From assembly GCA_030704615.1 (NCBI GenBank), contig CM060731.1:58508756-58572755 (forward strand): 64,000 nucleotides of DNA, written 5' to 3'. The notes under the pieces were generated by a model. It was given only the letters and a program-made list of their open reading frames with translations, made no database searches and was not told where the DNA came from. This document shows, one piece after another, positions 1 to 11,210 of the stretch (position 1 is the first letter of the stretch; every line of letters begins with the position of its first letter). This stretch comes from Takakia lepidozioides. Lineage: Eukaryota > Streptophyta > Takakiopsida > Takakiales > Takakiaceae. Made by a program: the position numbers and the translations under genes.

Positions 1-1023
1 GTGCCACGGGCCCGGGCTCCCGTGCTCATGCCCGTGCTGGCTTGTTCCTGGCTCCCTGCCACGTCGGCTCCTCCTGATCACTGCCCTGCCTTCTAGCTAG
101 CTCCCTGCCACGTCGCGAAGTAGCTAGATAGATCTAGATGTCAAACGAGATACTGTAATCACAACTTTGGGCTTAAGCGGAGCCCGCGAGGAAAAATGAT
201 AAGTAGTTTCTGCCATCCGAACTGCCATCTAGACTGGGTTGTGGGGTGAAGCAAGTCTGCTTGCAAGCAGGGTGCACGCAGTTGGAACCACTCATAGTTG
301 CAACCCATCAAAGTTCAAGCTGTACATGGCCTTGGGAGTCAGCCCTCGGGATCAAGCTTGTCAAATAAGGTAATCGACGAGTCCGCTGCAGGTATCAATG
401 AGATGAAAACACTGGTCAACGGAGGACGTAGAAGGGACGGGACGGTTGGTATGATCGTGTCGATCTAATTCCTGGAGAGTGCATGTCGAATTCGGGGCCC
501 ATCACCCTTTCTCGTCCAAGTCCAGACTCCAGACATCTTGAACATGAGGTCAATGGACTGACAGAGACGTCCAGATTCATAGTGCACAGTTCTGAAGTGG
601 GAGCTGCTGATAGCTTCACGTCCATCCTACACGTCTGACTTATCACACTCTCTAACTCGGAAAAGTAGCAAAACTCTCTAAAGCTGGTCTTCCTCCAGAT
701 CTTGGTGACATATCTGTTCCCGACTAACCGGTCGAAGAAATGACTTCATGCTCTTGAAAATGAGTACTTCAGAATAGAATGCTTATAAGCCAGTGCGTTG
801 GCTTCCATCACTTCCTTATGGGAAACTGGGACCCAGACAACAGTAACCTCCTGCACTAATAACTTGCTCCAATATGATCGGCCTGGTGTTGGGGCGTCGA
901 CATCAAGCGGAGCCCGCGGGCCAGCAAGAGCGCATGGGAGCGCGTCCCAGGAGGAGCTGACCTGGTAGCGGGGCCAGCCAGCAGCCCAGCCCGGGCATGA
1001 GGACGGGAGCCCGGGCCCGTGGC
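1..1023. mobile_element. Inverted-repeat-bounded element at window edge
   Basis: The first 23 bases (GTGCCACGGGCCCGGGCTCC plus CGT) recur as an exact reverse complement ending at 1,023. A looser match continues inward for about 75 bp (1-75 against 949-1,023). A second shared piece, AGCGGAGCCCGCG, occurs in direct orientation near 176 and 904. The interior has no recognisable protein. This fits a non-autonomous DNA transposon or foldback element. Because the left end coincides with the window edge, a target-site duplication cannot be tested. Confidence 0.4.
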
Positions 1024-1274
1024 ACTATCCTGAAATGGCTTGGGACTTAGTGCCGAGGTCCGCCGATGGCACTGGACACACAACCATCGAAGGGTAGAAT
1101 GCATGATTTGGTGCACATCTGAAGCCTGTGGCACCAACAGAGTGGTCGTTTCCAACGAAGCGCAAGTGTCTGCTGTAAGTGAATGAGCCGTGGCCAAACA
1201 AAACTTCAAGTGGGACATAGCTCAACGGCCCATACTCTTTATGGCGGATACATGCACAATGTATGAATTCACCA

Positions 1275-1434
1275 ACAACCAACATGTAGCCCAGTGGTAA
1301 TCACATACCACGTTGGATGTGGTTGTGGGTTCAAATCTGGTGTGTCATGAAGGTGTCCACCTTCTGGAAGGCAGTAGTCCTTTGGGGTCGTGACACCATA
1401 AGTTACTCTCCCTTCGAGAGGCTTCATACTCTAC
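1275..1434 (+). mobile_element. tRNA-derived SINE, copy 1
   Basis: The head carries a pol III A box (TAGCCCAGTGGTAA near 1,287) and a B box (GGGTTCAAATC near 1,327), spaced as in tRNA-derived SINEs. The 3' part has the family hairpin CTCCCTTCGAGAG followed by GCTTCATACT. The 10-bp duplication GAATTCACCA flanks it at 1,265-1,274 and 1,435-1,444, showing retrotransposition. It belongs to the same family as the copies at 2.3, 2.6 and 9.4 kb. The cloverleaf is not conserved, so it is not a tRNA gene. Confidence 0.75.
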
Positions 1435-1444
1435 GAATTCACCA

Positions 1445-2325
1445 TAGTGGTATCAACAAAAAAAAAAAAAAAAAAAACATTGTGCCATCACTTGTGGATT
1501 TTCAGATGCGTGCTATAAGCTCGAAAAATTATACTTAAAAAATACGGTAGGGCAATATCCTTTCACCCAATTTTTTTTTTTAAAAGGGTCACAAAAAATC
1601 TAGAGTTTTACTTTAAAAGTTAATGTAATAAAGGGTTTTATTTATAGTATAATGTATCCATCCCTCATATTTCATCCAGAGTACAAAAGATTCGAAGGAA
1701 AGTTGGCTATAAATGGGGAATATCAAGGCAGCCTTTTGATTTGATGAATAAACCTGTTCTACCCAAAATCTGGGGGTCTTTCCATTATGGTGTTTTTGAA
1801 TTGGTTCTCTAAAGGTAGAGGTCACCTGAAGTTCAAATATGATTCCACTGATACAGTGGATTGATGTTGAGACCATAATCTCAACAGTGACTATGACAAA
1901 TTTGAACCATCTCAGAACATGTACTCTTTAGATCCAAGTGATGCTGCGGCTTTGAATGAGTTCGTGGCTAATGAAAGTTAAACTTTTCTTTGGGTCCGGC
2001 ATTTTATTTATGTGTGGAATGTTGTTTGTGTACATGCTTTAAAATTTTACAATTATTTAAAAAGATAATTTAAAATAGGGTCTAATTAATTGTTGCAAAA
2101 ATATATATAAAGAAAAATAGGGTATTAAGAAACAAAGGGTTTTACAATATTACCTAAAGATAGGGTGGAAAAAAATGATTTAAAAAAAATATATAGCCTG
2201 AAATAAATATATCTTTGTACGCACGTGATATGGAAAAAATACATAGAGTGACCCCCCCGTGCTCCTCGGAGTCTTGCACATCCGTACCACGCATGTAGGT
2301 CTGATATTGCATGTATATATATATA
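1445..2325. other. Unassigned AT-rich stretch
   Basis: It contains an A-tract at about 1,458-1,477, several T/A-rich runs and low-complexity TATATA near 2,317. I see no credible coding region; the short open frames here lack domains and codon bias. Confidence 0.5.
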
Positions 2326-2498
2326 TGACGCGTTCCGAATGAAGCGTAAATTATGGTGTCTCTTCAACCCCAAGGGTTACTGCCTTCTGCTAGGAAGGTG
2401 GACACCTTTGTGACACCAGTTACTGGATTGAACCCACAACCACTTCTGAGGTGGTATGTGCCCATTACCACTGGGCTACAACTTGGTTGTTGACAACT
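2326..2498 (-). mobile_element. tRNA-derived SINE, copy 2 (reverse)
   Basis: This is the reverse complement of the SINE family. The B box appears as GATTGAACCC near 2,433 and the A box as TTACCACTGGGCTA near 2,475. The degraded 3' hairpin lies at 2,326-2,350. It is more diverged than the two plus-strand copies, so it is probably older. Confidence 0.65.
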
Positions 2499-2571
2499 AG
2501 GCACAATTTAGCCCACGCCTTCTTGGACTCAATCTGCAAGTCATAGAAAATGAGGAAACAACGAGTATCCC

Positions 2572-2751
2572 CGACAACCAGCATGTAGCCCAGTGGTAAT
2601 GGCACATACCACGTTGGATGTGGTTGTCGGTTCAAACCATGGTCTGGTGTGTCATGAAGATGTCCACCTTTCAGCTGGAAGGCAGTAGCCCTTGTGGTGA
2701 AGAGATACCATAAGGTACGCTCCCTTCAGGAGGCGTCATACTTTTACTTAG
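2572..2751 (+). mobile_element. tRNA-derived SINE, copy 3
   Basis: The best-preserved copy. A box TAGCCCAGTGGTAA at 2,586; B box GGTTCAAACC near 2,629; then the family body, the hairpin CTCCCTTCAGGAG and the tail CATACTTTTACTT. It is flanked by CGAGTATCCC (2,562-2,571) and CGAGTGTCCC (2,752-2,761), a 10-bp target duplication with one mismatch. Confidence 0.75.
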
Positions 2752-3108
2752 CGAGTGTCCCTATAAAAGTCCTTGCAACACACCGAGCCTTCCACAGATG
2801 CTGAGCAACGGAGGGTTTCAAATTTGAATTGTAAAAAATAACCAACATGCTAAGAAAAAAAAACTTATACAATATGTAGTAGCCAACGGGGTGGGAAGAA
2901 GTTGGCATTTTGATATTTCAAAGTTGTCCCCATTTTTTATGGGCGAGTGGAGATTAGCACATGATGGTCCTGTCGCAATTTTCCCAGGTTATCTTGCACT
3001 CTAATAAGCAGCTTCGACCAAGAAAGTAGAAAGTATGAGCACAAAGCCATCTTTAACCCTACGCTCAACCCACCAATTGACTGCCTTAAACATCAGCTGG
3101 GCCATTTC

Positions 3109-4584
3109 TTGTCAAGCCCCATTGATATCAACAAAGAAATATGGATACAAGCATCCGCTTCCTATACGCCCGCTATCACGAACTGCCTACACCCTGAGCA
3201 CCACCACCCCAACTGTTTATGTAAAGTCAAGCATTACCCATGGCATGACCTCGACGGCTTTTCATTAGACAAACGTGGGATACCCACGGACCGCATACAT
3301 GACCTATTCACGCTAGATCTCTATGACTATTGCCTTAAAGGTCTATCTAAATCAAAAGCCCCTGGACCAGATATGATCCCTAACGCTATATTACAAGCGC
3401 TTGACCCCCATCTCCATACCCTCTTCTTCAAATTTTTCAAACTATGTTACCAACTCAAGCGTATCCCACCCACATGGAAACATAGTCGCACCATCTTTCT
3501 ATTTAAGAAAAGCGACCCTACTGACCTCGGTAACTATAAACCCATAGCCCTAGCCAACACTATCTATAAATTGTTTACCAGCACACTAACCACACTGCTA
3601 TCCAATTACGGAGAACAACACCATATTCTGAGTGACCCCCAAGAGGGCTTCCGAGCCATGCGTAGCACAACCCGTCAAATACAATATGTCCTTGCAGCCC
3701 TCGAAGATGCCAAGCTCACTATACAAGATATCTACCTCTTGTATATAGACTTAAAAAATGCCTTCGGATCCTTAGACCATGCCAGACTACTTGCAATCAT
3801 GACGGACCTCGGTTACCCCATCGATGCCATCCAACTCATTGGCAACATCTATACCAACAACACTACGGAATACTCCGGCTCATATTTTGGTACTACCTCC
3901 CCTATTCCTATCCTACGCAGCACCATTCAAGGTGACACCCTCAGTCCATACCTATTCATTATCTTTTTAGAACCTCTCCTCAGATAGTTAGCACGCGAAA
4001 ATCTCGGCTATCACTATAAAACCTCCCCTAGCGAAATCTTTGTTGCCGCATACGCTGACGACCTAGCTATCCTAGCTCACAAACCCCAACACCTCAACCA
4101 ACAAGTCAGCAAGTTATCCCGCTTTAACGTATGGTCGGGCATGGAACTTAACCTCCACAAGTGCACCGTTACCGCAGCAACCCACCACAGTAATCTAACA
4201 AAAACTGCGATTGCTTCCCATTGTAAACTCTATATCCATTACCTAAACAACCCCTTTCCCTTTTTAGGACCTGATGAGCCTTACACATACTTAGGCATCC
4301 AACTAGTCCCATCACTTACTTGGCATGTGCAAAAGACCACCACACTTGCTAAGCTCTCTGACAAAAGCCTGGCTCTTCTTAAATCCCCTGTCTCCATTAG
4401 ACCCAAACTGTCAATCATCAGCTCTGTGCTTAAGCCACAAGTCCAATACTCTTTTCACGCCGCTCCTTTCTCCCTCCCGGATCTCAAAGTACTAGACAAA
4501 CACATCACTCAACTAACCAAGCGAATATGTGGCTTACCTACCAGTACTCCTAGTGCTCTCACCCAACTCTCGACAGACTGTTAG
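3109..4584 (+). pseudogene. LINE reverse transcriptase
   Basis: The frame covers the non-LTR RT fingers, palm and thumb. Landmarks are SKAPGPDMIPN (about 3,352), NYKPIALANTIYKL (about 3,532), the catalytic-region IDLKNAFGSLDH (about 3,745), IQGDTLSPYLF (about 3,925) and the active-site box AYADD at about 4,048. One stop (TAG at 3,985) falls between motif B and the YADD box, and the frame closes again at 4,582. The thumb-like continuation reaches about 4,780 in the same frame across a third stop at 4,603. It would copy element RNA into DNA at the target nick. Family assignment is secure; clade assignment needs a tree. Confidence 0.85.
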
Positions 4585-4782
4585 AGCGTTATTTCATTAT
4601 CCTGAATCCTTGGTACCCAGTTACAAGAAGCTCTCAATGACCCTGGACGTCTGGGACTTATCTACCGGGGCCTTCTTAAATTCCTAGCCCACAAATTCAA
4701 TGGACTACAATCCCTCCCATCTCTTCATTCCCAATCTTGCCTACACTCCCCCACGGCACGTACACTATTCATCCTACGACAA

Positions 4783-5990
4783 ATGCGTATCAGCATACAA
4801 ACCGACCTACCCGGCTATCCTAACACGATATCACAGTTGGGACACGCTCTAAATACCAGCCCATCCCTCTCCGACTTTGAACGTCTTCATCCCCGCCAAA
4901 AGCGTCCCCTCCTCACCTATTTCAAAGAACGGCATATCACTCATCTCACCCAACTTACCACCACCACCGGCACTCAACTTGTAACCCCGAGAGAATTCAC
5001 ACTCAAACACTCTCGTGCCACGGCCAAAACCTGCAGGTTCCTCCAACACCTACGCACCCTACTCTGCCATCCATCTGCATTATGTACCCTTGAATGCGAT
5101 CTTCCCTGCTCACTCTCCCCTCATACCCAACTCGACTTACTACCTGCCTACAGATCAGGTCCATCCCCCTCTATTCTCCACACGCTTAGGGCCTCCCAAA
5201 CCTCAGGTACACATGGCACTAGAGACACCCCATCCACACCCACCTCCCCTATACCCTCTCCCCACTCGGATAGGGACTCCACCCAGACCCTTCCCGCCCA
5301 CATCCATATGCGCTCCCTTACGCAAACTACTTCCACCCCAACTCCCCCCTCACCTAACACTCCTGCAACTCATCATGACCACCCAGATAACCCAGACGCA
5401 TATGTTATCGAAGCCATCCTAGGTATTAAGACCCAAACTTCTACAGGCTCATATGGGGCCACATGTGTTGATACATATTACTTATGCCAATGGGCTGGCT
5501 ACACAGCTGATGATAACTCATGGCAAATCAAGGATGACCTCTTTGGCTCACATGATGACTGCGACCCCGCCCACAATCTCACACTCCTCACCGCATTCCA
5601 CAAACGTACCAACCTCGTGCATACCCACCAACAACATATCTCCCAAACCCAACCCAAGGATGCCCGTCACGTACATCAACCACTTACCGCCCCCAACGTA
5701 CACATACACATTACTGAATGCAATCCAGATAAGGATATTTTGCACACCTCCCCCACAATCTGTCAAGGCCCTCGTATGTCCACTATCTACTCATTCAACG
5801 GCCGTTTTCTTGGCCTCATTCCCAATGACAGACTAGCATGGCTATGGGCTAAATACTGTACTTCCTCCCCCTGTAACACTCAAATCCACCCACCCCACCA
5901 AGACTTCGCTACCACACTCAGTTGGCTTGTTACCCGCTATCTCCAAGACACTCCTCCCAAGAAACCCCGTTCTCTGACAAAACTTGTTAC
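4783..5990 (+). pseudogene. LINE connector with chromodomain-like segment
   Basis: This continues the RT frame. After a proline/threonine-rich linker (about 5,170-5,390), residues encoded at 5,395-5,560 read as a chromodomain: an opening AYVIEAILG strand, then YYLCQWAGY in the position of the usual YLVKWKGY, then DDNSWQIKDDL in place of the acidic-tryptophan helix start. Chromodomains bind methylated histone tails and steer some gypsy retrotransposons to heterochromatin, so a targeting role is inferred. The assignment rests on motif pattern only. The frame becomes less convincing after about 5,985, where coding appears to move to another frame. Confidence 0.6.
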
Positions 5991-6470
5991 AAGCCTTTGC
6001 TCATATTACTATCCCCCCGGATATCCTCGCTCTGCTCATTACCACTTTCGAACTCACTCGTTCATATTATTCCAGACCGCTTACATGCCCGATAGGAATC
6101 ACAACTTTTGCCAGCCCCCACCCCCGAGACTACATCTTCGGAGCCACCGGACATGCCATCCAACACGCATGGGCAGGGAGGGGATTTGCCCACCCCCACT
6201 TCAGACCCTTTCACACATGAGGCCCTCCAATGGGCCCGTATGGCCACACAGTCATCCCCATCAAACGTCACGATCATTTTACTCACTCACCAAAAGCTAT
6301 CCAACAGTCCCACCCCCTCCTACAATTCCCACCCGGCATAACACTCCTCGCCGCTATCGAACATAACCAACTCCGGTACATCCACACCCCGCCTCTCCCC
6401 AAATACCTTCGTTACAAAGAATCCACCCTTACCCTTCTCCTTCATGTCCAACACACCACACACTCCACCA
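5984..6470 (+). pseudogene. LINE uncharacterised domain (between chromodomain and RNase H)
   Basis: Coding passes through two frames. One gives a segment with TFELTRSYYSRPLTCPIGIT and IFGATGHAIQHAWAGRGFAH (5,990-6,210). The next gives SDPFTHEALQWARMATQSS followed by a hydrophobic strand (VTIILLTHQ) at about 6,205-6,330. The order aromatic-rich start, HPHF/SDPF loop, helix, then hydrophobic strand recalls small AdoMet-dependent N6-adenine methyltransferases of the phage Dam type. No clear catalytic DPPY/NPPY is visible, so this is only a suggestion. Confidence 0.35.
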
Positions 6471-7219
6471 TGCCTCCCACCTTCCCTGCCTTACTGAATC
6501 AACTCCTTAAGCGCACTCACAAGCTAAAAACCACCATCTACCCCCACCATACCACACACCCAGTCCTCACATTTCCACCTGACCCACTCCCTAGGATTAA
6601 CTTAAGCAAAGCATGGAAAAGGGCGCTCCTGCGCCCGTCCCCTACCCAACCTACGTTTCCCCCGCCCCTCCCATCCTATTGCCAAATTATACCTCCCAAA
6701 TTTCCTCCATCCCACTCCCACTACACCGACGGCTCCCTCACCGACTCCCACGCTGGTTATGGAGTATACCATGCCGCTACCAATCAGGGCACCGCTCACA
6801 GACTTCCTGGTCCTGCTACCATACTTCGTGCAGAACTAATGGCAATATTTGAAGCGCTCACCCAACTGTCTTCATTCTCCCCTCCACATTATATCTTCAC
6901 AGACAGCCTCACCTCGCTCTTTCTCATCCGCAACCACCTCTCTTGCTCATCTTCTCACCATTTTCACTTTGACCGTAATCTCATCACAACCATCGCCAAC
7001 ATGGCTATCTCCATCAACCAACCCATTCACTTTATCAAAGTACGCGCACATATACGTATTCGGGGGAATGAGGCTGCCGACCTTCTTGCCCAGGAAGGTG
7101 CCGACGAACCCCCTGTTGACCCTACCAATGATCCCATCCACATAGCACATACCCACCCATTCTGGCTAATACACCCCCTACCCGACCCCTTGAACCCCGA
7201 CCTATACGCAACCTTTTGA
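6330..7219 (+). pseudogene. LINE RNase H domain
   Basis: A type I RNase H fold with all four acidic positions: YTDGS (about 6,721), RAELMAIFEAL (about 6,826), FTDSLTSL (about 6,895) and the late NEAADLLAQEGAD (about 7,066). The preceding IHFIKVRAHIRIRGN matches the usual strand and histidine loop. It would degrade the RNA strand after first-strand synthesis. It is in a different frame from the RT, reflecting accumulated indels, yet the domain itself is uninterrupted. RNase H occurs in some LINE clades (I, R1-related, Dualen) and is absent from most with a restriction-like endonuclease. Confidence 0.8.
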
Positions 7220-7389
7220 AAACCCTTACTCGAGAAGCCAATAAACAAACCTCGGTATCTGCTAGCCACACTAAAATATACATACAAAAATGGACACAAT
7301 CCGCAATACTCCATAACAAACTCTCAAACTACTTTTGGCACTCCAAAACAGCTACTGACGCCCAAATCAAACAGACGCTTAAATTCCAA

Positions 7390-8010
7390 TACGCACAATA
7401 TATGGGACATCAACGTAAATATATATTCTGGCCACGCCCTTTCCCTCGGGCCGCATTGTCTACTCTGTTCTCATACCCACCAGGAATGTGACACTTGGCC
7501 ACACCTTCTTAGCGTACCCGGTCATCCACGGGCTTCATATAACCCGCCATAACCAAGCAGTCTGGCACATCCATAAACTTCTCCTACATCGCGCCGAGAC
7601 AAGATGGTTCTCGCTAATCAACACTGACCACACCGTCCCACACTGGCTTCTCCTTTGTACTTGCTCCCACTCCCACTGCACCTGCCCCACCAGACTATGC
7701 CCGGACATGTTGCTTGTACATGGTTTACCTATAAATCCCCCCCCACCCACCGCCCTTTGACCCCGAACCTTACCATCTACTTTATTGAGTTCACATACTG
7801 CCATGATCGATACCCCGCTGACTCAACGCTAGACAAATGGCTAAAATATGCGCCACTAATCCTTGCGCTTCGACACAAGGGCTGGGTCACTGGTCCTTTG
7901 ACGGTTATCACGGCTGGCACTAGAGGCGGCATTCATAACGCAGTATCAATGCACTACACACTAACTTCAAACTCCCTATCCTTTCCATTCATAAATGTTT
8001 CAAAGCAATA
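7390..8010 (+). pseudogene. LINE C-terminal zinc finger and restriction-like endonuclease candidate
   Basis: One frame at 7,430-7,530 gives CLLCSHTHQECDTWPHLL, a Cys-Cys-His finger of the kind preceding restriction-like endonucleases in R2-type LINEs. Downstream, RLCPDMLLVHG (about 7,690) supplies a PD pair. In another frame IYFIEFTYCHDRY followed by DKWLKY (7,771-7,850) supplies the hydrophobic strand, acidic residue and later lysines of a PD-(D/E)XK nuclease. The block ends with a conserved-looking PLTVITAGTRGGIH. The match to the family is by motif order, not alignment. Frameshifts make it non-functional. Confidence 0.5.
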
Positions 8011-8154
8011 CACCTCACAACCCTCCGCTCCCTCACAGCCATTATTACTAACAAACGTAAACTCGAATCTAACCCTTCTTTGGCTCCCGGGGTATCTAGG
8101 GTACCCTAGGTACCCCAAGTATCCACGGTACCTTGCTCCTCTAGACTCCTAGTG

Positions 8155-8280
8155 TCCTATGGACACCTTTTTGGATGGGGCCCACCCCCGAGAGGGGGCA
8201 GTAGCCGTGAGACGAAATGGCTCTTAGTTATGCCGGCTTGGGCCGAAGTCTTCTCTCTCTAGAAAGTATGAGGGGGAGCT
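8155..8280 (+). repeat. LINE 3' tail-like repeat, copy 1
   Basis: The segment GGCTCTTAGTTATGCCGGCT with flanking GTAGCCGTGAGACGAAAT and a following GAAGTCTT closely resembles 8,776-8,880. This marks a shared 3' untranslated tail, probably that of the LINE. Confidence 0.5.
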
Positions 8281-8775
8281 TTGATCTTTATGCTAGCCGT
8301 GTTTAAGGAATAGTCCCAAAACTGGGAATCATGCAGGCATTCCAAAGGAGATGATTAAGAGAGGTGCTCAGGGTCACGAGAGGTCTTCCCATTGCAATTG
8401 CCTGGCCTGCTGCCTTGCTTGGGGCCACTGACTTCATTGACAACAAATTGTCTGTTGTTGTTAGTAGATTTCATCTCCCTTTCTTTTTATCTGTTACTTG
8501 AATTCCTTGGTCATCAGCTCTAACTAATTAAGGGTAACTTAATAGGAGAAAACAGACACTTTGGATCGTGTTTATTGTCTACAACCATGTCTCAAATTGT
8601 GGCCAAATGATCATATTAGTTTGTTCATAGTTGAAATGCTGGGGCTCAACGTTTGACCCCTACTTCTAAAGCATTACCAACAACATATGAGGGACGGATG
8701 TATGTAGGATCAGATTCAATGTTCAAACTACAGTGTTCCAACTAAGGATCATAAATGGTGGCATATACAGCCCAC

Positions 8776-8880
8776 CCTTGATTAAAAGAGGTCGTAGTCA
8801 CAAGGTAAAGTGGCTCTTAGTTACATCGGCTGTGGCCGGAGTCTTTTGTATAAAACAAATGAGGCAAGTCAGACATTAGG
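8776..8880 (+). repeat. LINE 3' tail-like repeat, copy 2
   Basis: A diverged second copy of the tail at 8,155-8,280, sharing GTGGCTCTTAGTTA and GGCTGTGGCCGGAGTCTTTT. It probably derives from a 5'-truncated insertion of the same LINE family. Confidence 0.45.
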
Positions 8881-9414
8881 TGGCCCAGGATATCACCCAA
8901 AAAGACATTGCAAAGCGAAAGACTATATATGGGTGTGGAATCCCTTGATGTTCGATTAGTCCTCACCTCCATTGATCAACTTGGCTAGCCCTAGTTGTGC
9001 CTTCCCCATGTGTCACCTCCTCTCCTTTGCTGAAAACTATGTCTTGATGTACAATCTCCGTGCCCTAACACCTCCCTCAAGTAACACCTTTATTATTTAA
9101 TCATTTATGAGAAATAAATGGATGAATTTCCAAGTTTATTATGGATGACAGTAGATTTCATTATTCACAAAGAGGAGTGATATGCGACAACCACATGTTT
9201 TATGATCTTTTATAGTGATTTTTTTTTGTCAAGGGGTCAGCTAGTTTTGACCAATCATTACGCATCATCCAAGAGGGCGTTTCTTTAATCCAGGAGGCCG
9301 CTCATTTCATCCAAAAGCTACTACATAAGGTGAGGCAATTGCCACATGTCAAGCAATGGATTGCCCTCACGTCTTGCCATTCTCGCTGCTGGATGTGAGG
9401 GCTCCCCATTATAT
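8881..9414. other. Unassigned intergenic stretch
   Basis: No coding region or repeat is recognised. The stretch is moderately AT-rich with an isolated T-tract near 9,221. Confidence 0.4.
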
Positions 9415-9484
9415 GTGGTAGCCCTTTGGGGTCAAGTGACACCATAAGTTACGCTCCCTTCGGGAGGCGTCATACTTTTACTTT
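9415..9484 (+). mobile_element. SINE 3'-end fragment
   Basis: Only the 3' part of the SINE family is present: GTAGCCCTTTGGGGTC, then GACACCATAAGTTACGCTCC, the hairpin CTCCCTTCGGGAG and CGTCATACTTTTACTT followed by a T-rich tail. The A and B boxes are missing, as in a 5'-truncated copy. Confidence 0.6.
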
Positions 9485-10790
9485 TATTTTTATTTTTGAT
9501 AATCGTTTTCCACGCATTAATTACCTATTTCCTGCATAACTCTCCCTTCTAACACGATCGTTCAAAGCCCACGTCCATCATCTTCATTCAATTTGTGGTG
9601 GGCAATTTAGACTATTATACAATAAAAAAGAGGGCCCTCATGGGCAGGATGATCGCGTCACCATTTGTAAGAACTATGAACCATCTTTGGTTGACATGAA
9701 TGTCAAACTTTACATCAATGAGACATGTCCAAGTCTCTGATGTCAGAGGTCACTCTGCTTGAGAGTAGTCTTATAATCCACATGGAAAGCTTGGATAGCC
9801 CCAACCAACTTGTACAATCTCGCATCTTGAATTGCCTCAGCTATCAATTCGTTGTCGATCTTCAACCTGCAATGGTTGGTAGAAAAATCAACCATAAAAC
9901 CTTGCTCAGAGCTGACTAATTGACAATAGATTATTTATTAATTATCTTGGAACATAGAAAACATCTCCGATCTCTTTTGATACTCTAGGTGATAATTGAA
10001 TACAACAGTACCTATCAAGACTAGTACATCCTATACCCCGGGTGTGTGTAGAGCTTAGGGTTTAGGGTTCCAAACATACCCAAACTGATATCATACGGCC
10101 AGTCACATGAGTAGCTGGCGGAGCAATACTGCAATTGCGAACAATATTCAAGGGGGAGTGTTTTGAGATGGGAGGGGTAGCACTTATGGCGTTAGGATGC
10201 GCCATGTTGTGTTTGCCACAGGAGGAGTTTCATTTTTGCGGTGGATCTTTGATGTGGGAAGGCGCAAAAGATTGAATAGATCGGCTTTGTGATTGCAATT
10301 TTCTTTTCACCGTTTATATGTTGCCCTCAATCTGGTTTTTTTTTCAGCTTTGAATGGAGTATGATGAATGTTGGGGTATACCATACCATTGTATATGCTG
10401 CCCGGTCATTTGAGTTTTGGCAATATACCCATGCCTAAGACCAGGGTATCTCAAAATTGGATATACCCATACCCATCCTATAACCTACCTGACTAGTCCT
10501 AATCTACACTGGCCCTACCAGTTGGACCCAACAACCAAGTTGGACCTACTAGGACCAGTCTGGTATTCCAAAATGGACATACCAGTACAACACTGGTACC
10601 TACGAGAAGCAGGAGAAAGTGGACCATCACATAGGAACCATCACATAGGATAGTAGGTTAACTTCCCACTACTTCCCACTGCCTAAATAAGAAAAAGTCC
10701 CCTTAGCTTTTGCCAACGATTTTTTAATAGTAGTGTCTTCAATGCGCCTGTGGGCCCTGCCAATACTGCCCATGAGGTCACCTCATAAGC
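9485..10790. other. Unassigned stretch with local TACC/GGTA-type repeats
   Basis: No gene is recognised. At 10,400-10,640 there is a cluster of short repeated words built on ATACCCA, CCAGTCTGGTA and ACCAGT, including small palindromes. These may be the worn interior of a DNA element. Confidence 0.35.
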
Positions 10791-11210
10791 CTAGCGCCTA
10801 GTCAACCGGTGCCCACCGGAGGGTCCATTGGACAGTCCAGTCCGTTCTAGAGAGTCTCCAAATGGAGGTCCACCCACTCTGCAAAGTCTGGTGGACCCAG
10901 ATCCGCTGAAGAGGGTCCACTCTGCAGAGTCGGTGGACCCATAGTCCACTGGAGAGAGTCCATTCTGTAGTCCACTTTGCAGAGTCCGTTGGAGGGTCAT
11001 CTCTACACCGCGTAGTGAGTCCGAGCGCTGGAGGGTCCACCGGCCACTCTACAAAGTCCGGTGGATCTAGAGTCCGCTGAAGAGGGACCACTCTGCAGTC
11101 CACTTTACAGAGTCCGATAGAGGGTCCACTCTACATTGCATAGTGAGTCCGCTGGAGGGTCCACTCTATAGTCCAGTCCAAAGTCTGCTGGAAGGTCCGC
11201 TGCCGTAGAA
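10790..11210. repeat. Minisatellite built on GGAGGGTCCAC / CTCTGCAGAGTCC
   Basis: A degenerate array of short words (GTCCACTCTGCAGAGTCC, CGCTGGAGGGTCCAC). There is a higher-order period of roughly 150-170 bp: the block starting CACTCTGCAAAGTC near 10,877 is repeated as CACTCTACAAAGTC near 11,053. Open frames across it are artefacts of the repeat. Confidence 0.7.

Larger units (their letters stand above)
2990..8280 (+). mobile_element. Decayed LINE with RT, chromodomain-like, RNase H and endonuclease-like segments
   Basis: A C-rich non-LTR retrotransposon body runs from about 3.0 kb to a 3' tail near 8.28 kb. In order it holds a reverse transcriptase, a connector, a chromodomain-like segment, an uncharacterised region, RNase H, a Cys/His finger and a PD-(D/E)XK-like block. 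No AP endonuclease is visible upstream, so the copy is 5'-truncated or the family lacks one. In-frame stops (3,985, 4,582, 4,603) and at least four frame changes show it is dead. Both edges are approximate, and no target duplication was identified. Confidence 0.8.

Noticed and set aside
2586-2640. A possible tRNA gene with A and B boxes
   Set aside because: The arms do not form a cloverleaf with an anticodon loop, and the copy has SINE-type target duplications and tail.
5015-5422. Pro/Thr-rich open frames overlapping the LINE connector
   Set aside because: The C-rich composition of the LINE opens several frames at once; only the frame continuous with the RT and the chromodomain-like segment has supporting motifs.
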